NCBI GenBank assembly: GCA_016550405.1 | Contig: JABXGX010000038.1 | Location: 1 to 8,227 of the forward strand | Direction of reading: 5' to 3' | DNA length: 8,227 nucleotides | Source of the DNA: an archaeon | GTDB taxonomy: Archaea; Asgardarchaeota; Hermodarchaeia; Hermodarchaeales; Hermodarchaeaceae | Made by a program: the position numbers and the translations under genes | Notes under the pieces: generated by a model | The model's input: only the letters and a program-made list of their open reading frames with translations | Told to the model about the DNA's origin: nothing | Databases searched by the model: none | Shown: in pieces, positions 1-5,700 of the stretch | Layout: every line of letters begins with the position of its first letter | Numbering within the stretch: position 1 is the stretch's first letter

Positions 1-2
1 CC

Positions 3-1466
3 TGGGATTGTGGAATTCCTTCTATGACATCCTCTTGCCAAGCCGGAATCCTTCATGGGAACAACGATGATATCCCCGCATTTCGCTGGTATATTAAGAC
101 CGATGATCGCATGCTAACCTCCAATCACCAGCCAGATGCCCAATTCATCGATAAACGCGCATCAGATGGGAAAGGCATTCTTCGCAATGGGGGTTCAAGC
201 GTGAGTAATTTGGTTAGCGGAGATGCTACTTACTCGTTCTTCACGATGTCAACCCTCTCCGAACCAGATGTTCAAGCAGCCAAACGACGCAGTGAAGACC
301 TCTACTACTACCTTGTGAATCCGTGGGCTATGAATCGCAGCATTATCTATACCATTTGGGATCTCCTTGTCGAAATTGGGCAAATCATCAAACAAACTCT
401 CATGCGACGAAAGCCTCGCTTGAACAGATTGCACAAATTCTACCCTGGAGTCCGGGCTGCTACTAATATATTCATGCGCGACATTTCCGCCTCAATGGTC
501 ATCACTAATATCACCCGAGGTGTTCCCGGGATCTATGTGACCTTCCTTGGGTATGACGAAATTGCTCATCACTCGGGACCAATGACCACCGATGCCCTCA
601 AATCCCTTCGGGGGCTTGATAAACAAATTCGTCGTGTTCTGCATGCCATCGAGAATGTCGCCCCACGACCATACAACCTCTTCATCCTCTCTGATCATGG
701 TCAATCCACGGGTTGGACCTTCAAACAGCGGTATGATATGCCCCTTAAGGAGCTCATAGCTAACCTCCTCGAAGGAAAACTTTCCGTCGGAGAAATCGAA
801 GCCATTGACGCCCACGTTGGCTATGTGGGTGGACTGGTCGATGACCTTAATGCTGGGCAAGAGAAAATCGAAGGAAATGGAACGAAAAATCCCCTACGGC
901 ACTTCTATCGGAACAAGACACAGGAAGACAAAGTCGATACTGGGGAGCATCTGAAAGACGATGATGTGATTGTTTGTGCCTCTGGTAACCTCGCCCAAAT
1001 TTATTTCAAGACACAAAACACGCGTCTTACTTTACAAGATTTCGAAAAGACTGTCCCTGGCTTTGTATCGAAACTTGTTGCGCATGAAGGCGTCGGCTTT
1101 GTCATAGTCCTCGATGCTAATCGCGGTCCCGTGCTTCTTGGAAAGGGAGGTGCTGTAGAACTACGAACAGGTGAAGTTGATGGCACAAACCCCCTCCTTC
1201 CCTATGGTCGAGAAGAAATCCGAGTGAAACAGCTTTTACGACTCGCCGAGTTCCCCAGTGCAGGGGACCTTACAGTTGTCAGTCCTGTATACCCTGATGG
1301 CTCGGTGGCGGCTTATGAAGAACTAATTGGCAATCATGGTGGTGTAGGAGGCAATCAAACTCATGCAATTCTGGTGCATCCCAAAGAGATCAAAGTCGAT
1401 GGTGCAAGCATTACAAATGCTGAACAGATCTATAATATCCTAAATCAAGGGCGCTCTGACAAGTAG
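3..1466 (+). CDS. Alkaline-phosphatase-superfamily phosphodiesterase / nucleotide pyrophosphatase, 5' partial
   Basis: The frame is open to the left edge, so the N-terminus is missing. The first ATG (24) is not a credible start, because the codon after it is the predicted catalytic Thr. The motif PSMTSSCQAGILHG aligns position for position with the P-x-x-T nucleophile segment of type I phosphodiesterases. Numbering from that ATG, metal-binding candidates are D178 and H182 (GYDEIAHHSGP), D224-H225 (ILSDHG) and H438 (GNHGG), the usual order in this superfamily. The first metal Asp of the family would lie upstream of the window. The family hydrolyses phosphodiester or pyrophosphate bonds in nucleotides or phospholipid headgroups with two Zn-type metals; the substrate cannot be told here. 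The segment seen has no obvious membrane helix. An insertion of about 100 residues lies between the nucleophile and the DxxAH motif, and another between DHG and the last His. A HIT hydrolase follows 57 nt downstream on the same strand, so co-expression in nucleotide metabolism is possible. Confidence 0.85.
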   Translation, partial: WDCGIPSMTSSCQAGILHGNNDDIPAFRWYIKTDDRMLTSNHQPDAQFIDKRASDGKGILRNGGSSVSNLVSGDATYSFFTMSTLSEPDVQAAKRRSEDLYYYLVNPWAMNRSIIYTIWDLLVEIGQIIKQTLMRRKPRLNRLHKFYPGVRAATNIFMRDISASMVITNITRGVPGIYVTFLGYDEIAHHSGPMTTDALKSLRGLDKQIRRVLHAIENVAPRPYNLFILSDHGQSTGWTFKQRYDMPLKELIANLLEGKLSVGEIEAIDAHVGYVGGLVDDLNAGQEKIEGNGTKNPLRHFYRNKTQEDKVDTGEHLKDDDVIVCASGNLAQIYFKTQNTRLTLQDFEKTVPGFVSKLVAHEGVGFVIVLDANRGPVLLGKGGAVELRTGEVDGTNPLLPYGREEIRVKQLLRLAEFPSAGDLTVVSPVYPDGSVAAYEELIGNHGGVGGNQTHAILVHPKEIKVDGASITNAEQIYNILNQGRSDK

Positions 1467-1490
1467 TTCATTCTCTCATAGCAAACATAG

Positions 1491-1503
1491 GCATTTATCA
1501 ACG
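1491..1503 (+). promoter_or_regulatory. Weak TATA-like element before the HIT gene
   Basis: The sequence CATTTATCA lies about 25-32 nt before the ATG at 1524. That is where an archaeal TATA box would give a leaderless or near-leaderless transcript. No Shine-Dalgarno sequence is visible before this ATG, which fits. The match to a TATA consensus is only moderate, and read-through from the upstream phosphodiesterase gene is an equal possibility. Confidence 0.3.
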
Positions 1504-1523
1504 GGAAACACCTAGTCACAGTT

Positions 1524-1967
1524 ATGAGTGAATCATCCGCCGATTGCATTTTCTGTAAAATTGTGGCAAAAGAAATTCCAGCAAATGTGGTCTATGAGGA
1601 CGGCGAAATCATTGCCTTCTTAGACATCAGACCTATCAATCCCGGCCATACTCTCGTCATTCCGAAGGCTCATACTGCCAATCTGAAGGAATTGGACTCC
1701 CAACTAGGTGGGCGACTCTTCCAAGTTGCAGGACAGATTGCAGCAGCTCTTCGGAAATCAGGGCTTCGGTGTGAGGGAATTAATGTCTGGCTTGCGGATG
1801 GAAAGGCTGCGTTCCAAGAAGTCCCCCATATTCATATCCACGTAATTCCACGATTCGAGGGTGATGGATTACGACTTCAAGTTGGTCCCGATTATGGGAA
1901 GACACCACCTGATGAGAAGATGCAACAACAAGCCGAGAAAATCCGCCAAGCCCTCAAAAGCCTTTAA
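1524..1967 (+). CDS. HIT-family (histidine triad) nucleotide hydrolase/transferase
   Basis: This complete 147-aa protein has the length and motif order of bacterial/archaeal HIT (HINT-like) proteins. The histidine triad PHIHIHVIPR gives H102, H104 and H106; H104, the middle one, is the expected nucleophile that forms the nucleotidyl-His intermediate. Upstream are the usual substrate-loop residues N39-P40-G41-H42 and a G-x-A-A-x-Q segment (93-98). C8 and C11 with H50 and a triad His match the zinc site known in B. subtilis-type Hit proteins. Such enzymes act in the cytoplasm on AMP-linked substrates such as phosphoramidates or dinucleoside polyphosphates. The exact substrate is not readable from sequence. 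The ATG at 1524 leaves only six residues before the Cys pair, as in relatives, so the start is secure. The gene lies 57 nt after a phosphodiesterase gene and 81 nt before a surface-protein gene, all on the same strand. Confidence 0.93.
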   Translation: MSESSADCIFCKIVAKEIPANVVYEDGEIIAFLDIRPINPGHTLVIPKAHTANLKELDSQLGGRLFQVAGQIAAALRKSGLRCEGINVWLADGKAAFQEVPHIHIHVIPRFEGDGLRLQVGPDYGKTPPDEKMQQQAEKIRQALKSL

Positions 1968-2033
1968 AGCTAACGTCTGCCTTGAAACGAAGCCTCAAAT
2001 ACCTGAACTGATGGATAAACCAAAGGACGAACC

Positions 2034-2038
2034 GAGGT
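2034..2038 (+). promoter_or_regulatory. Shine-Dalgarno sequence deciding the start at 2049
   Basis: GAGGT lies 10 nt before the ATG at 2049. A nearer ATG at 2042 is in another frame. This supports 2049 as the start of the propeller protein, placing the hydrophobic signal segment at its extreme N-terminus. Confidence 0.5.
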
Positions 2039-2048
2039 CATATGAACC

Positions 2049-3647
2049 ATGAAACCCCACGGAACGGCTTTCCTCATCCTTTCAGTTCTTTTAACAGGTC
2101 TAATCACTTCAACAATGTTCACAGCCCACCAACCACTTCTCTTAGAAGCAAGCACAATGGCCCTTGGCGAGCCTTGGGGAGTACTTTGGACGCGCCCTCA
2201 AAATGACGGTTTTGCTGCTACGGCATTCACAACTGGCGCAGTCTTTGTTGCGGGAACTAGCCACAATTTAGCTGATATTGTGAACGAGAATATTCTTCTT
2301 GTAAAATACTCGACCGAGGGAGAACAATTTTGGAACCTAACTTGGAATACCCCAGTTGATGAAGCCACCTATGCCTTAGCCACCTCAGATGATGCGCTAT
2401 ATTTAGCTGGAAAAACCACCACAGGTCCCTATGGAATAAATGGGCTTCTCCTAAAATTAGATTTCAACGGGAACCAATTATGGAATGTCTCCTTTGGAAA
2501 TTTCTCCTCTGAATGGTTTACCAGCGTCGCAATCGGATTAGATGGAGTCTACGTTGGGGGAATTTTGCAGCGATCAAGTACCAACGATGCGGATGCGCTT
2601 ATCGCCAAATTTAATTTTGACGGAACAGAGCTCTGGTCCGAAGCATGGGATCTAGCAGATGTTGATCGCAGTTTCGGAATTGCTGTGGGAGACGATGGTG
2701 TTTATCTCGTGGGCGATTATGGTAGTCTTTGGGATGGATCAAGCAACAACGCCTTCCTCGCCAAATACTCATTCACAGGTATTCAAGTATGGAATACAAC
2801 TTGGGGTGCCGGTCAAAAGGACCTTGCACGTGCAGTTACTGTATGCAATGAAAGTGTGTACGTCACCGGTTCTTCCCTATCTTATAGCACCACTACTACT
2901 GGTGCCCTTTTTCTGCGCAAATACAATAGCACCAATTCCCTGCTCTGGGAGACGGTCAAGAATACAGGATTAAACCACGAAGGGCTTGGCCTTTTTGCCA
3001 CTGAAGACACGGTCTTTGTTGGAGCTCATTATGAAGATTCTGTCGCAGGATATCGAGCTAATCTACTCAACTTCAACAGCACCGGGGAGTTCAATTGGGA
3101 GCGAGCATGGGGCGGTGCTGGTCCCTGTCAACCTTTCGGGTTTACCACAGGTGTCAACACTCACTATTTCGCCGGCACAACTATGGGTTGGCTGGGCGAC
3201 ACAACGAATGGATTCCTAGTCAAGTTCGGGTTTGATGGTGAAACCAGTCCGGGACCAGTGGAATTACTTCCCCCAACAATCCTGAATCCATATGGTACAC
3301 TTATCATTTCATGGGCCCAAGCCTACGACGGGGATGGCACAATCGATGGATATGAACTCCAAATGGATACAACCCCCCTCTTTGATATCCCTGACCGAAC
3401 ATGGAATGAAAATGCCACGAATCAACTTCTCTCCAATCCTCCAATAGGCACCTACTATTTTCGCGTTCGTGCTCGTGATAACTCAAACCTACTGGGACCT
3501 TGGAGTAATACTATCACTGTGACAATATCACTCATCCCGCCAACTCTCTTTAATCCCTGGCTCGCCCCAATGGTCCTCCTGCTCGGGTCTTTAATCCTGA
3601 TAGCATTACTAATGTGCATCTTCATTCGACGAAGACGTCTACAATGA
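2049..3647 (+). CDS. Surface-anchored seven-bladed beta-propeller (SBBP-like) protein with fibronectin-III domain
   Basis: This 532-aa protein is predicted to be exported and membrane-bound. Residues 1-35 form a signal peptide or signal anchor (hydrophobic core about 8-22). Seven repeats follow, each built on a pattern like 'A-V..-VYV-G-T ... FL-KY-..G-.LW'. The marker Trp falls at residues 47, 95, 145, 196, 248, 300 and 350, a spacing of 48-52, and a last half-repeat (388-398) closes the ring, so a seven-bladed propeller is the natural reading. The repeats resemble the SBBP beta-propeller family. Residues about 405-495 look like a fibronectin-III fold (ISWAQAYDGDGTIDGYELQ, then YYFRVRARD and GPWSN). 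A single helix (about 503-526) and the tail IRRRRLQ follow, so most of the protein lies outside the cell. Several N-x-S/T sites would allow N-glycosylation. No catalytic residues are evident; ligand binding or cell-surface structure is inferred. Its 3' end overlaps the opposite-strand DUF308 relic by 9 nt. Confidence 0.85.
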   Translation: MKPHGTAFLILSVLLTGLITSTMFTAHQPLLLEASTMALGEPWGVLWTRPQNDGFAATAFTTGAVFVAGTSHNLADIVNENILLVKYSTEGEQFWNLTWNTPVDEATYALATSDDALYLAGKTTTGPYGINGLLLKLDFNGNQLWNVSFGNFSSEWFTSVAIGLDGVYVGGILQRSSTNDADALIAKFNFDGTELWSEAWDLADVDRSFGIAVGDDGVYLVGDYGSLWDGSSNNAFLAKYSFTGIQVWNTTWGAGQKDLARAVTVCNESVYVTGSSLSYSTTTTGALFLRKYNSTNSLLWETVKNTGLNHEGLGLFATEDTVFVGAHYEDSVAGYRANLLNFNSTGEFNWERAWGGAGPCQPFGFTTGVNTHYFAGTTMGWLGDTTNGFLVKFGFDGETSPGPVELLPPTILNPYGTLIISWAQAYDGDGTIDGYELQMDTTPLFDIPDRTWNENATNQLLSNPPIGTYYFRVRARDNSNLLGPWSNTITVTISLIPPTLFNPWLAPMVLLLGSLILIALLMCIFIRRRRLQ

Positions 3648-4031
3648 GTCGAACTTCTCCTTTGACCGGAAGAAGAAAAAAAATCTGATAACAATGGCGA
3701 GAAGAGCAAGTTCCATTTTGAGACCATTTATCAGGAATAATGCCAAGTTGAAGAAGAACTTTATCAAGATCTGTTCCAAGGACGAGGATAAGAACAACAA
3801 AAAGCACTGTTGTATACCAGAGTCAGTTTGGATATGCCGTTTGTGAATAGCTGTAAATCGTCTTGAGAAGCCCAGTAAAGATCAGGAGTACACCAAGAAA
3901 TACTACAAAGGTTTCGAGGAACACGAAAGGAAAGAACACGATTGCTATACAAGGATTATCGCGATAATTCCGATGATGATGTTTGTCCATTTGAACCAGA
4001 TGGACATTGATTTTGTAGTCGACTCAGACAT
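3639..4031 (-). pseudogene. Broken DUF308/HdeD-like membrane protein gene (paralogue of the intact neighbour)
   Basis: No single frame is open, but a membrane protein can be pieced together. From the ATG at 4031 the frame reads MSESTTKSMSIWFKWTNIII and then GIIAIILV before a stop at 3947-3945. Shifting by one base near 3951 resumes with IAIVFFPFVFLETFVVFLG and continues to a TGA at 3825-3823 (AYPN*LWYTTV). Near 3770-3785 the frame must change back to give FFFNLALFLINGLKMELALL and end FRSKEKFDSL at the TAG 3641-3639. This parallels the intact gene at 4189-4734: W-L-N-F-F-M-GIIAFIVGVSVIFYP aligns with the first part, and P-LWQQALSIIIGLALIFLG with the part around the TGA. About 130 residues and four helices are seen, so the original was shorter than its six-helix neighbour or was also trimmed. 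A run of eight A (3676-3683) lies near the 3' end. Decay is the likeliest explanation; assembly error could account for the frame changes but less easily for the stop as well. Confidence 0.75.
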
Positions 4032-4076
4032 TATTTAAAGCCTTAGTCAGTGCCTGCTCTATATCCGCTATAACTA

Positions 4077-4093
4077 CTGTGTGAATTACACAG
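4077..4093. repeat. Short inverted repeat upstream of the DUF308 relic
   Basis: CTGTGTGAATTACACAG has 6-bp arms (CTGTGT/ACACAG) around a 5-nt centre. It lies 46-62 nt before the relic's ATG (4031) and about 100 nt past the stop of the intact DUF308 gene. It could be an operator for the relic's former promoter or a transcript-end hairpin for the upstream gene; neither is proven. Confidence 0.4.
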
Positions 4094-4188
4094 GCTCAAT
4101 CCATTCTAGGACTAAAGGAAAGAGAGAAAGTCAGCCACCCCATAAGGAGCGACTGAGAATCATCATGTATCCATCCCATCTATGGCTG

Positions 4189-4734
4189 TTACACGGAACG
4201 ATATCCAGTAAGTCCTTGGATGAGGGAATCGAGTCCAATGATGACAAGGGCGAAGGCGATGATGTAGAGGGTAATCCAGATCCCCAGGCCAAAGTACAGG
4301 AAGTTGACTATGCCAAGGATAATCAAGATGAACCCGAAGACGATGTGAAGGATTCGGCGAGTAGATGTGTTTGTCTTCACGAACAAGCCGGTCATGATTT
4401 GGTCAACGCCAATCAAGAGAAGTGCGGTTAGGATCAGAATGTTTAGCCAGGCATCACCAAAGCCGGGAACAAGAATCACGGGAAGACCAAGGAAGATCAG
4501 TGCGAGTCCAATGATGATGCTTAATGCCTGCTGCCATAACGGGAACTGGGCATATGTGACTCCTCCATACATTCGGATACTCACTTTCACCAGATAGATT
4601 AACCCTAAGATTACAATGCCCCATGCGACCCAGACATCAGGATAAAAAATCACTGAGACACCAACGATGAAAGCGATGATGCCCATAAAGAAGTTCAGCC
4701 AACGAAGCCAAGATGGTAACCTAACTTCCGTCAT
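4189..4734 (-). CDS. DUF308 / HdeD-family six-helix membrane protein
   Basis: This 181-aa protein is almost entirely hydrophobic helices, estimated at residues 12-30, 35-55, 67-89, 96-118, 127-147 and 152-173. They fall in pairs with a repeated 'G-I-I-x-F-I-x-G / L-G-L-x-x-L' pattern, which is the internal short repeat of the DUF308/HdeD family. Length and topology match the family (about 180-200 aa). HdeD in enteric bacteria is linked to acid resistance, but the molecular role is unknown, and nothing here indicates acid stress in this organism. The ATG at 4734 follows a clear TATA box (4773-4780) with a short leader and no strong Shine-Dalgarno sequence. The gene is followed on the same strand, after 157 nt, by a degraded paralogue (3639-4031), so the pair probably arose by tandem duplication. 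It is divergent from the sirtuin relic. Confidence 0.85.
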   Translation of the reverse strand: MTEVRLPSWLRWLNFFMGIIAFIVGVSVIFYPDVWVAWGIVILGLIYLVKVSIRMYGGVTYAQFPLWQQALSIIIGLALIFLGLPVILVPGFGDAWLNILILTALLLIGVDQIMTGLFVKTNTSTRRILHIVFGFILIILGIVNFLYFGLGIWITLYIIAFALVIIGLDSLIQGLTGYRSV

Positions 4735-4772
4735 AACGAATCAGCTCTCTTGCCGCCATCCCCCAGTTCTCC

Positions 4773-4780
4773 TATAAAAG
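4773..4780 (-). promoter_or_regulatory. TATA box for the DUF308 gene
   Basis: On the minus strand CTTTTATA lies 39-46 nt before the ATG at 4734. An archaeal start about 25 nt downstream would give a leader of roughly 15-20 nt. It is among the clearest TATA matches in the window and supports the start chosen for the gene. Confidence 0.55.
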
Positions 4781-4832
4781 CTGTCCTCTTATCCTTGATT
4801 TAAGCTGGCACAAGCTAAATAGTACTTTTCTC

Positions 4833-4840
4833 TTTAAATT
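4833..4840 (+). promoter_or_regulatory. TATA box retained upstream of the sirtuin relic
   Basis: TTTAAATT lies 25-32 nt before the ATG at 4865, the spacing expected for a leaderless archaeal transcript. No Shine-Dalgarno sequence precedes that ATG. The relic may therefore still be transcribed. Confidence 0.45.
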
Positions 4841-4864
4841 TCACAAGACGGAACTAAGCCTTCC

Positions 4865-5014
4865 ATGAACTCCATCAAAAAGGCTGCAGATATTATTAAG
4901 AGGGCAAACTACCTTGTTGCTCTAACAGGAGCAGGGATATCCCAAGAACAACAAGAATTCTCTGATTTTTTGAATATAAAAAAATTATGTGTACGGTCCT
5001 TTTCGTTCGATTAA
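4865..5014 (+). pseudogene. Truncated Sir2-family NAD-dependent deacetylase (sirtuin) N-terminal relic
   Basis: This 49-codon frame starts with ATG at 4865 and stops at 5012-5014. Residues about 7-28 read AADIIKRANYLVALTGAGIS then Q-E. That is the first helix, first Rossmann strand and GAG-I-S NAD-binding motif that open Sir2 proteins; archaeal sirtuins have near-identical text (K-Y-L-V-ALTGAG-V-S-x-ESGIP). After Gln-Glu the family should continue with S-G-I-P-x-F-R, but here the sequence turns into Q-Q-E-F-S-D-F-L and then an AT-rich tail with no similarity. The rest of the enzyme (about 200 residues: the catalytic His region, zinc Cys pairs and NAD-ribose contacts) is absent from the downstream 200 nt on either strand. 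The break coincides with a CAAGAA duplication (4943-4948 and 4952-4957), suggesting a microhomology-type deletion; that is inference. The peptide could not be an active deacetylase. Confidence 0.75.
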
Positions 5015-5059
5015 TTGTTCGTGCGTTAAGCATTGTTCGAACTTAAATGTGGTTAACCA
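5014..5059. repeat. Cluster of short direct repeats and palindromes in the gap after the sirtuin relic
   Basis: ATTGTTCG occurs at 5014-5021 and again at 5032-5039, 18 nt apart start to start. The second copy runs into the palindrome GTTCGAAC (5035-5042), and the palindrome TGGTTAACCA follows at 5050-5059. A related TTCGTTCGA lies just before (5002-5010). These could be regulator sites or chance in AT-rich DNA. The rest of the gap to 5217 is AT-rich, with no coding sequence that I can support. Confidence 0.35.
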
Positions 5060-5150
5060 AAAATTGCACTAATAAATCGGAGCTCTGTTAGTCATTCGAA
5101 ATGCCTTCTCTGCTATATAGAACTTTATTCATTTCCCAATCTTCCGCGAA

Positions 5151-5173
5151 ATCCCTAATTATCCCTAAATAAG
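5151..5173 (+). promoter_or_regulatory. Promoter region with tandem ATCCCTAA repeat before the small 69-aa gene
   Basis: ATCCCTAA occurs at 5151-5158 and again at 5161-5168, exactly 10 bp apart, one helical turn. The second copy merges into the TATA-like TAAATAAG (5166-5173). From there a transcript start near 5195-5200 would leave the Shine-Dalgarno sequence (5202-5211) inside a short leader. The position over the presumed TFB/TBP site suits a regulator-binding site. This is inference from spacing. Confidence 0.4.
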
Positions 5174-5201
5174 TCTAATAAGTAGAAACCTCGTTACTTT
5201 T

Positions 5202-5211
5202 GGAAGGGGGT
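5202..5211 (+). promoter_or_regulatory. Strong Shine-Dalgarno sequence fixing the start at 5218
   Basis: GGAAGGGGGT ends 6 nt before the ATG at 5218. It overlaps the in-frame TTG at 5200, so that TTG is not the start. Confidence 0.65.
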
Positions 5212-5217
5212 ACTCAA

Positions 5218-5427
5218 ATGGATGAAAAAGTCACGTTTCATGATAGAGATATTCTCTCTGGAAAAATCGATCCTGATAAGATTCAATCACGGTATGTCTT
5301 TGTTCATGCTGAAGGTCTTAAACACATCGCACCAGCTAACCCCATTAAGGCAGCAAATCTGATGGCAAAATATGGTTGGAAGGTTGTGGGAATCACTAGT
5401 TGGGGTGTCCTCTTAGAGAGAGAATAG
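5218..5427 (+). CDS. Small conserved-looking protein, possibly DUF4177-like
   Basis: This 69-aa soluble protein has no signal peptide, membrane helix or Cys. Predicted structure is an N-terminal charged stretch (1-28), a strand (SRYVFVHAEG), a helix (PIKAANLMAKYG), a strand (WKVVGITSWG) and a final strand (VLLERE). The 'helix-YGW-K-V-V-G' turn followed by a short closing strand recalls DUF4177-type small domains (helix-GWELV...), but the match is by eye only and I do not claim the family. The start is well supported by the Shine-Dalgarno sequence, and the promoter holds a tandem 8-nt repeat, so it looks like a singly transcribed, probably regulated gene. It is followed at once by a 14-bp palindrome and is convergent with the winged-helix gene. 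Function is unknown. Confidence 0.7.
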   Translation: MDEKVTFHDRDILSGKIDPDKIQSRYVFVHAEGLKHIAPANPIKAANLMAKYGWKVVGITSWGVLLERE

Positions 5428-5428
5428 A

Positions 5429-5442
5429 TTGAAAATTTTCAA
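5429..5442. terminator. Perfect palindrome just after the 69-aa gene
   Basis: TTGAAAATTTTCAA is a perfect 14-bp palindrome beginning 2 nt after the stop codon. It is followed by T-rich DNA. It may help end or stabilise the transcript. With no loop and mostly A/T pairs it is a weak hairpin, and it could be a protein site instead. Confidence 0.35.
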
Positions 5443-5533
5443 ATATCTTCTTCATCAGTTCTTCTATTCTTTATTATTATGTAATATGGGAGTATTCAGT
5501 CCTCACATTAGTGTCATGGAGAAAACGCAAGAA

Positions 5534-5572
5534 CTGAAGAAATACCTTTTTTCCCTTTATTCTATTCTTCAG
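5534..5572 (+). terminator. Imperfect hairpin with T-rich loop in a gene-free stretch
   Basis: CTGAAGAA (5534-5541) pairs with TTCTTCAG (5565-5572), an 8-bp stem with a T-rich loop containing a T6 run (5547-5552). It lies between the convergent 69-aa and winged-helix genes, where transcript ends from both sides are expected; archaeal termination often uses T-rich tracts. The remainder of 5443-5700 shows no gene I can support. Confidence 0.35.
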
Positions 5573-5700
5573 GATTGTCTTTGTGTTCCAAAGAATCGAA
5601 CACCCCCACCTTCCGTGGAAAAGATGGTCTATGGAAACAATTCAATGCCATGGAGCTTGCTACGCCGGACGCTTTTAACCGAAATCCCCAACTCGACCAG

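Noticed and set aside
492..860. A 122-codon minus-strand open frame inside the phosphodiesterase gene
   Set aside because: It is fully antisense to the region holding the DxxAH and DHG metal motifs, which are clearly coding on the plus strand. It has no start signal or known domain.
2659..3219. Two plus-strand frames (104 and 77 codons) inside the propeller gene
   Set aside because: They are shadows in another frame. The main frame keeps the Trp-phased repeat through this whole stretch.
3764..3952. A 62-codon minus-strand frame in the DUF308 relic
   Set aside because: Its translation has scattered Cys, Trp and Pro and no helices. The neighbouring frame over the same bases gives IAIVFFPFVFLETFVVFLG, which matches the paralogue.
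3961..3985. GATGATGA words suggestive of a C/D box RNA
   Set aside because: They fall within the coding part of the DUF308 relic (Ile-Ile-Ile codons), and no properly placed D box or guide layout was evident.
4081..4431. A 116-codon plus-strand open frame rich in Asp, Glu and Lys
   Set aside because: It is antisense to the DUF308 gene. The acidic, low-complexity composition is what the complement of Ile/Leu/Val-rich membrane codons produces.
5443..5700. Possible eroded coding on the minus strand ([21 protein letters not shown], partly open)
   Set aside because: The frame is interrupted by several stops and I could not link it to any family, so no gene or transposase relic is claimed.
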